Shown here: one piece after another, positions 40,501-53,700 of the stretch
How positions within the stretch are numbered: position 1 is the stretch's first letter
How the letters are laid out: every line of letters begins with the position of its first letter
Origin: Perognathus longimembris pacificus
Lineage: Eukaryota; Chordata; Mammalia; Rodentia; Heteromyidae
Length of the DNA stretch: 64,000 nt
Assembly: GCF_023159225.1 (NCBI RefSeq)
Contig: NC_063176.1
Location: 34,775,286 to 34,839,285, forward strand
Direction of reading: 5' to 3'
Translations under genes and position numbers: made by a program
Notes under the pieces: model-generated
Told to the model about the DNA's origin: nothing
The model's database searches: none
The model's input: the letters and a program-made list of their open reading frames with translations, nothing else

Positions 40501-43500
40501 AAGCCCCGGGCAGGACTGGCCAAAAAAAAAAAAGCTTGTAACCAAGTATTAAAGCATAAAATTTTGTTTTAAACTATGACCATAAGCCCAGGTCTGGTAA
40601 CTCAGGTCTCTAATTCTAGCTACTTTAAGGAGGCTGACACCTGGAAGATCAGATTTACAGCAGATATGACATAAAAATCTGAGAGATTCCACCTCTAAAA
40701 TAACCAACAAGATCTGGGCTGGAGGCATGGCATGAGTAGTACAGAGTCAGCCAACCAAACAAATTGAGTGAGCTTGAGGCCTTGAGTTCAAACTCAGGAA
40801 CAACAACAAAACCCCCCAAACATTTGTGTGTGTGATGCATATGCACACAATGATCATATTCCCATGTAGAGCTGTGTCTCAGTATCACTGAGGGATTAGT
40901 TCTATAACTACCTGAAGTTCTTGGCTGCTCAAGTGTTTGTATAAAATAGTACAGTAGTTGCATATGATCTAAAAACATACAAATACTCAATGAAAATACA
41001 ATTTACATAGTAAACATATAATCTTAAAACTGTTTTGTTGAAAGAATGTCAAGGGAAAAATATGTACATATTCAGTGCAACCATGCTTTTCTGAGTATTT
41101 GGTACCCACTGTTGGTTCAATGTGGACCACAGATGCATAGTCTGTGTATTGACAAGGCCAACTGTGCTTAATGGCTCAGAAGTAAAGCAGCTTATTTTCT
41201 TCCATAAGCCAACTACAGCAATCATTTACTCTGAATAGATCAACTTTTACACTACAGCCTAAAAAAACTACTTTAAATAATAATTAAAATCCCCTTTACT
41301 CCTCACCTGATTACAAGTATCTGATAATGAGTGTATAGCTTCTGAGAACATACTTGCTGAACCCGTATAAATCCAAGCAAGAAATTTAAAGAAACAGTTT
41401 AAACCATTGCTAGGAGAAAAAGAGAAAAATATGATATAGATATGGATTAAAAAAACTTAATCAACTTTATATGTCTCTGCATTAGATCCTATTAAAAGTA
41501 AATTTAAAGGGACTTTATTACTGTTCAAATAAAAATATAAAAATATAGAATATGGTAATGTTAAGTACTCAAATGAAGAGGCAATGCTAAGTGTTGAGAG
41601 TTTTTTCTTCTTCACATACTGTTACTATTCCCTAGGTTATCTTAACTATTTCTACAGCTTTAAATTATCACATGTAAAAATAATTTGTGACTCTGTCACT
41701 AACTTGAATCTCTGACTTGAGCTTCAGACCAATATTTATTAACAATAATACATTATATACGTTATATAATACGTTATATACGAGGTACTATGTTTACCAG
41801 TTTACAAAGATTATATACATTTCTCCAATGGGAAAAATTATAATTAATTATTTTACTGGTGAAAAGAACAAATTTTGTTGGCCATCTGTAGCTAGGTATC
41901 CCATAACAACTAAAAAAAAAATGAATTTACTTTCTTGGCTTCCTGTTTCCATGTTCTTCTCAGTGAATGGTGCAATATTTAATTGTCCATGCCAGAACAA
42001 TGGACACTGTCTTGAACTATATCTTCAAAGTATTTCTTTTCTTTTTGTCCCCATACTGGGGTTAGAACTCAGGGCCTTGTGCTCTCTCCTGGCTCTTTTG
42101 CTCAAGGCTGGTGCTCTACCACTTGAGCTGTTCTACTACTACTGACATTTTTGTGGCTTAATCAGAGATACAATTCTCATTTATTTTCCTGCATGGCTGG
42201 CTTCAAACCTCTTTCTTTGGATCTCAGCCTTCTGAGTAAGTAACAACGTAGAATTATTCAACTTCCTCTTAAAACAATGTAAACCTCTAACTACAGCTAG
42301 CAACCAAGTCATAAATTTTACATACTCAAGGGTATACACATTAAAAAGAGAATATTTCTATCTTCAAATGCTTATTTTTCAGTACTTACATACAAATGGC
42401 AACCATCACTACTTTTCCTGGTCCCTTAAGAAACACTGATGTTCTCGAACGTGGCTATAAAATAAACATGAAAGTAACTTGTAAAATCTTTCAGAGAACC
42501 ACTGACTCATTTCTCCTTTCAAAATCTCTAAACGCAGCTGGGTGCTGGTAGCTCACATCTATAATCAGGAGGCTGAGATCTGAGGATCACAGTTCAAAGC
42601 CAGCCTGAACAGAAAAGTCTCCGTGAGACTTATTTATTTCCAGTTAACTTCTCAAAAACTGGAAGTGGCACTATGGCTCAAGCGGTAGAGCACTAGCCTT
42701 GAGCAAAGAGCTCAGGAACAGCATCCAGGCCCTGACTTCAAGCCCCACAACCAACAAATCCCCCCACCCCACCCCACCCCAAAAAACAACAAAAACCTCT
42801 GAACAAACAGCTTACTCATTTCCTTTTCTCCAGCATTCCCTTTCTCAAAAGCAAGCAGATAGAAATTAAAACTGCATCTTGATACTCTTCAAAACCTTGT
42901 TTCTTTGTAATTGATGTGCTGCTTGCTTCCAGAAAGGAAGTAAGGTAGTAGAAAGTAGTAAAGTAGAAAGCAAAAAAACTTGAACTAAAATATATGTACT
43001 AAAATTTTCTGTATCTTGAGCTATATCTTTTTTTTTTTCCTCTCTCCCAGTGCCTCCCTCCCATCTCCACCCACAAGTTGCATACATAGTTCTTTCCTCG
43101 GTGAGCTACATCTTGAGCTATAGCTTGATATTTAAAAAAGCAAAAGCTATAATAACTTAAATAGTAAAAAAGGAAGAGTTAAAGCTAACAAGTTCATGGC
43201 TCTCATTTAAGTCCTGACTGTTCTCTCAAGACAAAATACTTTACATGAAAATAATGTGGTTGATTCCAGAAAAGAAAGGGAACAAAACAAGGTGAAGAAA
43301 CATCAGAGAAAAATATTTTCTTGAGAGATTTTCTTTTGCTATTTCTGGATATATACTTCCTAGTTCTTTTTTCTTATGCTTTTCCCCTCCCTGAAATACT
43401 ATTACATTCTACTGTAAAATAAGTTTTGTCCATTCTTTCCCAATCACTTTGATAAAGATAGAAAAAAAGATATGTTGGCATTAATTGGATAAAGACTAGA

Positions 43501-45115
43501 AAAGAAGATAAGTTGGCATTAACTGGATCAGAAACCATGGTAAGTTCCACAAGAAAGTAAGAAGAGAAAGCCTGGAAAAAAGGGATCTACTGCCTGCAGT
43601 AAGCACTTTCAGTGCAACACTGAGGGGCAAAAAAACAAAACAAAACAAAAGAGAACACAGGGAGCCAAGATACCTAATAGTCATGAGAAGCAACCTGTAA
43701 AAACTAACCAAGATTCCATAAGAAATGCAGTTAAAGAATTGTATCTTTTCATAGATCACAGTGGCAATTACTGAAACTAAATATACAATATCTACTTTTG
43801 TATATATCTGAAAATGTTTAACAATTTAAAAGTTTCTTTAACTTTTGAGACAAGTATAGAAAATTATAGATTCAGGAACAGTAGTTTATTGGTTCATTTC
43901 AAGAAAATGCTATTAAGCTGATAAATATTTTAGGCTAAGATAAAGAGACTACTAAAGAATTATCCTAAGAAAGTCATAGAATTAGGATCCTGAGAGGAGG
44001 CACAAGATAGTAGACATATTAGATGCAAATGTATTAAAGAGATACCAAATTGGCTGTGTAATTTTCTTTCAAGAGCTACACTTCCGCAATGAAAACAGGA
44101 GCTAATAGTTGGAATGTTTGGCCAGAGTTAAGAGTTAGAAGTGAAGATAAAGAAAATCAACATGCACATGAGAGATACAAATGCTTGCTAATAGTTTCCT
44201 CTCTGTCTATAGGCTGCAGAATAGAGAAATAGAAACAATATTCAAAGTTGACTTTTTTATTTCAAGAAAATCAGGCAAGAATGAATAGACAGTAAATTCT
44301 ACTAATTATAGTGTGTTCAAAATCTTGAATTAACATGCTAAAATTTTATAATGGATTGATGTTAGGATTTTGTTGGGCAACCCACATAAGCATTATTACA
44401 AAGATATCCTTACCTTAGTGTTTCCCAAGAAATCTCTATATTCTTTCAATATTTTTTGATTTCTAAACAGCCCTACAAGAATTAGAAAATAAGTTTAAGT
44501 TACATTCATGCCAGTCAGTTTAGATTAATACAATTTTCCTTCATGCTACTGGGGTTTGAATTCAGGGTCTAGAAAGCACTCTAAGAAAGTCACTTTTTTT
44601 CACCTATGCTATACCTCCCTCATTTTGAAGTTACAGGTATGAATCACTACGACCGGTTTATTTGTTGAGATGGGGTCTTACCTGTTTGTTTGGATGGCCT
44701 CACACCTTGCTTGGCCCCACAGTCCTCCCAGGGAGCTGGGATGACAGGCACAAGCAACAATGCCTGTCCCTAAACCATTCTCTTGAAGATTATGTTAAAT
44801 TTGTTCAACCAGGAAAAATACTAAGGTACTGTAAAAAAAATCTGGATTTTGCAACTTGACTAAAATTTGGGTGAAGAACTTAGGTAAACATTTCTCAAAG
44901 ACAATACACAAAACTGAAGTGGTAGAACACTAGCTTAGCAAACATAAGACCCTGAAATCAAGCCCCAGTGCCATCAAAATAAGAAAGAAGGATGATACAT
45001 AAACAGCCTATAATCATACGGAAAGATACTTAAAGGTCACAGAAAAACACAAATGAAAACCATAACCATACATCCATCAAGTTAGCTACTACTTGAAAAA
45101 CAAAAAAATTTAAAA

Positions 45116-45159
<44 letters not shown>

Positions 45160-47723
45160 AGAAAGTAAGTACTGATAAAGACATGGAGATTCTAAAACCA
45201 TATTGTTGATGGGAATGAAAAATAGTGCTAAGTGTTCTTAAAATATAAAAGTGCCTCAAATAATTTAAAAATAGAATTACTGCATAAAACAACAACCCCA
45301 CCCTTAAGTGTGTATCTAAAAAATATTCATCAGGGCTTCAAAGAGCTATTTGTACACCCATGTTCACGAGAGCACCCAACTACCTAAGTGTCGAGAGGAG
45401 AAGCAATCCAAAAGTCCATGAATGGATGGATTGATAAAGAGAATGTGGCATGCACATACAATGTAATATTTAGTGTTAAAAAAGAAGAAACTCTTGTCAT
45501 ATAGCTCACATACCACACAACATGGATAATAATTTCCACAATTTTTTGGTAAAACAAAATAAAAGGATATGAACACAATTGTTGGTAATATTGTAATATA
45601 AGGTCTACTAATGAGATGGATGGTGAGACATTTTGCTTAAGTGGGATTCAAAGTAAGTGTTAAGTGGGATTCAAAATAAGTGTTCTGAGGCTAGGGATAT
45701 AGCTCTGGGGTAGAGCACATGCTTCACATGTTCTAAGTCTTTACTGAAGCCAAAAAGCCAATCTCCCCCTTCAAAAAACCCAAAAACTTACAGGTAAGTC
45801 AATATTCTTCACTACCAAAATTGATTGTAAAAGTACATGTTAATGATAATTGAGGTTTTACATACTTCATATTAAATATTCAAATATGTACAGATATATT
45901 TATTTTATATATAAAAATCTGATTTTTGTGTATTTTATTACTTCATTAATTATGTATTTCACATACTCACTATAAAATAGTAAATATATTTAACATATAT
46001 TTTACACTTGATTGTATTTTACATTCCAATAGTTCACATTTGAATATTAATATTTTATATCTTCTCAAGAACAGTTCGTATTTGAATAGACAGGTACTAA
46101 ATACTTGTATTAACTCATAAACATAAAGTTTACTTATTATAATTATAACAATCGCCAGCTGCCCAACTACCAAAAACTAATGCTTCTGAAAGCTTTTGAT
46201 GTGATTCTGCACAAAAAACCAATTGAGTTGTCCTATATGTGCCACTTGTGATAGAAGCTCTTTTTAAAAGCACATAATTTAAATTAGTGCATTCACTAAA
46301 CAGAAAACATTTATAGAATTTCACTAAAATCTTTGCTATTTGCTCTTTACCATGTCAAAATATAGAATATTAATCATTTCTAATTAAAGGTTTGGTGGAA
46401 GTTTCTCCACACAAATCAACTGATGCTGAAATATGGATATTTTCTCTGCATTAACAAAACCTGTGAAATATTTCTTGAACTACAGCTTGGGCTTTGAAAT
46501 GTAATCAATGAAGATTTCTTTTTATGTTGTAAGAAGACCATAGGTAATTGACATTACTGGTAATTTAAACAAGGAATCAGAATAAGTTTTTTATTTAAGT
46601 ACTATTATGCCTTATAATTTTACACTGATACATTACAAAAATAAACATTAAGTCTGGCTTAAAGAATGTATATGCAAATAAAATTTTCATCTTTATTATT
46701 AGAATATGATAATTTTTGCAAAGGGGTTTGTTGTGATGTATCTAAACATACATACAATGTACTTTGATCAAATGCAACTTATTCTCTTATCCTTCTCCCT
46801 CTTTTACAGTTTTCAATGAGTTTTGTTGTTATTTTCATATACATACATATATATATACTATATCTTCATACATATATGTGTAATTTTTTTAAGGATATCT
46901 GTAGATAAAGACAGTCAACATTATTTGCATCTTGTAAGAGGCTAAAACCCTTACACACTAGGATTTGCTGATCCCTTCATACTTTTATAAATGCCAAACC
47001 TAAAAGACTTGATTTTATACTGTTTTAATGTATAGTTAAAAGTGAATATTATATATTCCAGGTCACAAAAATTTTAAGTATATTCCTATTCTTCTTGACT
47101 AGACCACCTAGAAAGTGACAAAATGTTTTCAATTGTTTTGAAGAGGTATCAGCAGCAGAAGGTTATTCACTGTCATTGCCAGAATTAAAGCTGTGTCAGA
47201 GTATCTTAGACCTTTAACCAAGGGTCAACTGAAAGGATTAAGACTGACAGCTCACTGCAAGGAGTGAGTAGCTTTTGTAAGCTAGTTCAGCCATCACTGT
47301 CACCTGAACTGACAAAGACAAACATCCTGGAGGTATATACTGAAATATTCACAGAGGAAATGATATAATTTTGGAGAGTAGTTTCTAAATAATCCAGTAA
47401 TACTATCCAGGATGAGAGAGAAATAAGGTTGTCTGTATGTTGACGACTGTAAAATGAGGTGATAAATACTGCTGTACTTCTGAGTATGTTTGAAATTACC
47501 TCACTATAAAGAGAGAAAAAAAAATTAAAAAAAATTGAAGATAGGGCTGGGAATGTGGCTTAGTGGTAGAGTGCATGCATGAAGCCCTGGGTCAATTCCT
47601 TAGCACCACATAAACAGAAAAGGCTGGAAGTGGCACTGTGGCTCAAGTTCTAGAGTGCTGGCTTTGAGCAAAAGCTCAGGGAAAGTGCCCAGGCCCTGAG
47701 TTCAAGCCCCAGTACTGCTAAGA

Positions 47724-47788
<65 letters not shown>

Positions 47789-50700
47789 AGATAATATTAT
47801 AACATAGTTCAGACAAAAAAAAACATGTGCTAAAATCCACCAAAACTCATAGAAATTAATTCATTTGCTTCTTGTTTGTGGAAACACTGGGGTCTGAACT
47901 CAGGCCCTTGCACTAAGGTAAACAGGTGCTCTACCACTGGTGTTCTACCCCCAGCCTTTCCTACTTTTGGTACTTTTTGAATAATCTGGCTAGTCTGAAC
48001 TACCTGGCTACGCTTGAATTGTGATCCTCTCAATCTCTGCCTCTTGAGTAGCTAATATTATAGGTGTGAGCCACCACATAGCTTAAAACAAAAATTTTAA
48101 AACAATCTAGCCAGGTGTCAGTGGCTCATGCCTGTAATCATAGCTACTCAGGAGGCTGAGATCTGAGGATTGCAGTTTGAAGCCTGCCTACCCAGGAAAG
48201 TCTGTGAGGCTCTTATCTCCATTTAACCACCAAAACAAAACAAAGCCAAAAGTGGAGCTGTGGCTGAAATGGTAAAGTGTCTGCATAGCAAGACTAAGTA
48301 CTGCCTGCCTCTCAACATATTGTAAAAGTCAAACAATCCTAACAAATGAATAAGAAATATAAAAAACATTACAGAAAAGAAAGAAGAAAAGGGCAGTAAG
48401 GTATTAGAGGATAACCTCAATAGTAATGGGACAAATTAAAATATAATGTTACCATTTGTTACCCATCACATACACAGAAAAGTGGAAACACTGTTAATAT
48501 CCAGCACTGGCAAGAGTATGCAGAAACCCACCTTCATATACTATCACTGTAGATACATATTATTACCTATCTCCTTTGGAGAATAACTCTTCAGCACCTA
48601 TCAAATTTTAAAATGCCCATCCCATTTGACCATTTGATATAAAGTTACAATAATTTCATGTTATAAAGAAAAACCATATAAGGAAATTATCATTAGCATA
48701 TTCTTTGTAACAAAGAAAAAACTAGAAAATATAAATTTTGCTACATCTGAACACTAGAACTCAGTCTTGAAAGGAGAATGAGGCAGGCATAGACTTCTAT
48801 ATATAGATATGGGAAAAGTTATGATTACACTGGTATTTATAAAGAGCAAGATGTACATACATATGCACGGTGTCACCCCATTTATGATTAAGTGAAAAAA
48901 TCTGCATGTAAGTTTGAAAGTACACTGAAAATATTCTGAGATACAAATCATTAACCAAGTTCCCTCAAGGAAGGGGAAAAAAAACACACCGGTATTATAT
49001 GAAACTAAAGGTGGCTTATGATTCTTCATATTTCTTCATATTATAATTCATCATATAAAGGTAGGGTCTCACACTCAGGCTATCCTTGAACTCAGGATTC
49101 TTTTTGCTAGAGATATCAGCATGTTATAATTTTTTTATGTATGTACATACACATACATCCAATCATTTATTTATGTAGTTGGTATCAGTGAAACACTTGC
49201 TAGGCAAATGTTCTACCACCTGAGCCAAACTCCATCTTCTTTTGCTTTCATTATTTTTCATTCATTATTTATTTTGTCAGTTGTGGGGCTTGAACTCAGG
49301 GCCTTGGTGCTATCCCTGAACTTTTATGCTCAAGGCTAGCACTAAACCACTTTGAGCCACAGTGCTACTTCTGGTTTTCTGGTGGTTAAATGGAGATAAG
49401 AGTCTCATGGACTTTCCTACCCTAGCTGGCTTCGAATTGCAGTTCTCAGATCTCAGCCTCCTGATTGGCTAAGATTACAGGTCTGAGCCACTGGTGCCCA
49501 GCTTCTTCCACTAATTTTGGAATAGAGTTGTCTGTTTGTTTTAAATGCCTGGGCCAGCCTGGACTAGTCTCTTATGCTTTTGTGGAGAGAGGATGACAGG
49601 TGTGCCCCACCACAACCAGTTTTTATGAGCTGAGATGGGATCTTGTTAACTTGTTGCCTGGGCTGGTCTCAAACCACTACAGTGCTCCCAATCACCATTT
49701 CCAGAGTAGCTAAGGTGACAGGAATGAGCACCATACCTAGCTATGTAGTAGTAGTAGAAGTAGTAGTAGTAGTAGTATAACCAATACCATGGGTTGAACT
49801 CAGAGTCTCATGCTACTGTGTCTGGTACTCAACCATATGAGTCATGCTTTCCAGCCTGGATTTTTGCTAGTTATTTTAGGGATGGAATCTGGAGGAATTT
49901 TCTGCATGAACTGGCTTCAAACTGAAATCTTATAGATCGCTACCTCCTGAGTAGGTAGGAGTAGCTCACACTGATGAGTGTGAGCCTTTGGCTCCCTAAA
50001 CTTCATATTCTTTTTAATTGGAAGTATGCATGAAACATCATAAATACATACTTATATAATTAAAATATCGAAAACATATATTTCAGTATCCAAAGTCAAA
50101 CTTTAAACTGCCAAATTAAGCTGAGTATTATTTTCACCTATATCTCAAAATGCCAAAGAGCTTCTTATTCCTACTAAATACTTGCTGAATGAATTAAGGT
50201 AGTAGCTGAATGAATACAGCTTTCATATATGAAAGTAATTATGAGACAGTAATTACTTTCTTATATGAAAGCTGTATAAATTTTAATAGTCACATGTTTT
50301 ACAGAAGCTACAAACTATAATTTTTCTCTCCTTATCATTACCTTTCAAAATTTATCAAAGAGGCCAGCATGACAATACAGGGCTATAATCACAGCACTTG
50401 AAAGGCAGAGGCAGGAGGATGGTGAGTTGCCTTAAAAAAACCAAGGAATGGAGACATAACTCAGTAATACAGCACTTCTCTTGCATGAGCAAGGCAGTGT
50501 GTTTAATCCCCCAGCACAAGAAAAAAAAACACAACAAAAATAAAAAGTTATCAAAGTAAACAACAAAAAAGCAGAACCTATTTTTAATAAAATAAATCCC
50601 AAATGAAAACTGTTATTTTCTGAACCAACAGAGCCAAACCATGTGAGCAATACAGAATATATACTTATTATAGGCATAGTTCTTACATGCTGCTTTAAGA

Positions 50701-53700
50701 TGGATGTACTTACGTTCTCTATATTCAATTTCTGCCTCCTTACGGAGTTTCTTCTCTCTGGCAAGAGCTTCAGGGCTTCCCCAAACTTCCAAAGACCTGT
50801 GTATGCACACATGGCCATAACCAATAATCATTTTGAATGACTTTGTTATAATTAAATTTTAATGTAAATTAGCTATATGAGAATCTTAAAGCATAAGGTC
50901 CTTTCAGAGAAGTATAAAGCACTTAAAGAATTTTTCTAAATTAAATTGAAACAGCAAGAATAAATTCAACTGCAAACGTTCTTATAAATTATTACTTATA
51001 GTTAGTTAACTACCATATACTAATATTGATAAACAGGTTTACAAATATGCAATTCTGCTTTTTAAAAATATGTCATTTTACATGGAATCTGTAAAAAAAA
51101 ATGTGTTTTCATTCATCCTAAATTTGGCTTATACTTTTATTATTGAAAAAACCAAAAACTATGTTCTTACTTTGCCTCCACATCTGATCTCAAGTACACA
51201 GTAAAGGACTCAGTATCTTCATGGGGACTTCGTCGTCTGATTTTCCGAAGCTGATCTAGATCACTACAGAAACATGTTGAATTTATTCAAATCATGGTTT
51301 AACAATATTATAATTCATTCAATTTATAAATTAAAAAAGATAACTAAGTGTAGATAAAAGCAACTACATTGATCCTCATCTTAAAATAATTTACCAGTAT
51401 ACCTCTTTAAAGCCAGTTTAAAGATTCCACTTTTGAATACAAAATCTGGAAAAAAGGAAGTAAGTTCTGATGTTCAATATAGACGCCATGACAGTATTTA
51501 AAAATTCAGTTCCATCAATGTTGCTTATGGTTTATCTGCTATGAAATACTCTACATAAAAGAGAATGTAGTTTTAGATTAATGTCATAATCAATTGTTTA
51601 AATAGTTAAGAAAGTTGTAAAATTTACTGTAGAAATATTTATGTCCTATATTACACCATGGTGATGTGTTTTTCCCCTCCCACTAGAGAGGGGGAAAGAA
51701 GGATAGGTAACTCATTTTTTTCTAATCTATAAAGAAGGGAGAAAAGTTTAGATCTGGGACAAGTATACTTTCAACACATAATTTATATTAGAAAATTAAG
51801 ATACCAAAAAGTAATTTCAAAAAATTATACTCAACAGAAACTACAGTTGCAAGTTTGAACATAAATATAATTCACCATATACAGAGGTCTTAGAAAATGT
51901 AACTTCGTGTATTCAAGAAACAGAGAAAGACTAGACCTGTTCATGTTAGGACAAAGTTCAGTTCAGTCAACTAACAATGCTAACATTTTCAATTGAATAA
52001 AAATTCTTCTTCCTAAAAGTCAGTGGAAATTTTTCTACATATGGATGGCAGTAGGCAACACATCTAAGAAATGAATGGCGGGCTGGGGATATAGCCTAGT
52101 GGCAAGAGTTCCTGCCTCGGATACACGAGGCCCTAGGTTCGATTCCCCAGCACCACATATACAGAAAACGGCCAGAAGTGGCGCTGTGGCTCAAGTGGCA
52201 GAGTGCTAGCCTTGAGCGGGAAGAAGCCAGGGACAGTGCTCAGGCCCTGAGTCCAAGGCCCAGGACTGGCCAAAAAAAAAAAAAAAAAAAAAAGAAATGA
52301 ATGGCTAGATTACTTACATAGAATATACTACTATATTTTTTTAAGCTACTATACCTGGATTTAAGGCAGAACTCATTTATTGCTCTCACTCCAGTGATGA
52401 AATTATTCTGAGTATATTTTGATCCATACTCTCTTTTCTTAAGGACTGCTTTGACTAAACCAATAACATAGAAAACATGTAAGGAAACACATTGAAAGTC
52501 ATATTTGAAAACGAATACATGTTGATACTTAAAATGGGTTCATAATTTCACAGAAAATTTATCTTTCCAAGTAATTTCTAGCCATCTACATTTTATCTCC
52601 ATAGTTCATCTAAAATTACAGCTGAAATGTGAACCTAATGAGCACTTTGTATAGGTATTCCTGCTACCTAAATCAGTAAGATAATTCAAGTTGCTTGGGT
52701 CTAAATGTAAAAAGTTTCAATAAAAAAAATTACAAGTTAGTTCAATGCTTTTCAAACTGTGTGGTAAAACCAGCATTTTCTTAAAAGTCAAAACAGAAAA
52801 TAATCAAAGGATACTGAATAAAAGTAAGGGTAAGTACTTCTGTTAGTTTTTTATTAAGTCATATATATAATCTACAAGTCTTTTAAGTCATTAAGTAGTA
52901 TTTTGGGGGGGACAGAAGTTTAAAAAGTTTAAAGCTACTGGACTATTATATTTAATGTTAACAAAACTGAAATAAATAGGAACAATTTTTATAATAAAAA
53001 ATTATAGGAAGTTTGCACATAGGTAAATATTGTTTTCTACTAAACGATTTCACTACTGTCTAATGCTAAGCTGCTCATAAAATGTAAAAATTAACCAAAA
53101 TACCAAAAACTCAATACTAATTTGGCCTCACTTATAGATGTTAAAAAATTATACATTATTCTGTTTGTAAATCATTACAATGTAAAATCTTTAGTGAGAT
53201 GATAGAGATAAATAACTTAAGCAGACATAGTAAGAGCCAGACAATAAAAACTCAAGTATTCTGTTTAAAATTGTCACCTATCCACCTGTTTTTATGCTTA
53301 TTTAATTCTTATTTTCTGTTCTACTTCAAAGTTGAAAAGCAATGCTAAACCTAAAATCATTTCAGCAACCAAAAAGTATTCCTATAAAATATTTTCAAAT
53401 CCATATTAATTAATTAATTAAGAATATTTCAGAAAATAAAGTTCAATATAAAAATCAAAACATCTGAAAAATAGCCCATTATAGAATAATTTTAGATTTC
53501 AAAAAGAAATCTGCAAAAGCAAACATGTGCTTCATACCTCAAACCTGCCTTATTCTAAGAACCCTAAAACCAAAATCCAGGTATTACTTTCTGGAACTAA
53601 AAGAAGAATTGCATCTCTCCTTAAAAATATTAGTGCCTTACCAAAAAATATTAAAGCAATTTCTTTAAAGTAGCTGAATATTGTACTGGCCTGCCCTGAC

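Noticed and set aside
41717..42145. A 142-codon plus-strand open frame
   Set aside because: No recognisable motif, low complexity at its start, and its end lies in a reverse SINE; it is also antisense in intron 8.
47725..47788. CRISPR-like array
   Set aside because: It is a simple (TAGA)n tail of a SINE with no spacers.
50432..50824. A 130-codon minus-strand frame including exon 6 sequence region
   Set aside because: The frame is not that of exon 6 and runs through a SINE and intron; the frame giving SLEVWGSPEAL is the real one.
52080..52170. tRNA-Ala-like gene
   Set aside because: The tRNA-like segment is the left half of an IDL-Geo SINE with a poly(A) tail and target duplication, not a functional tRNA.
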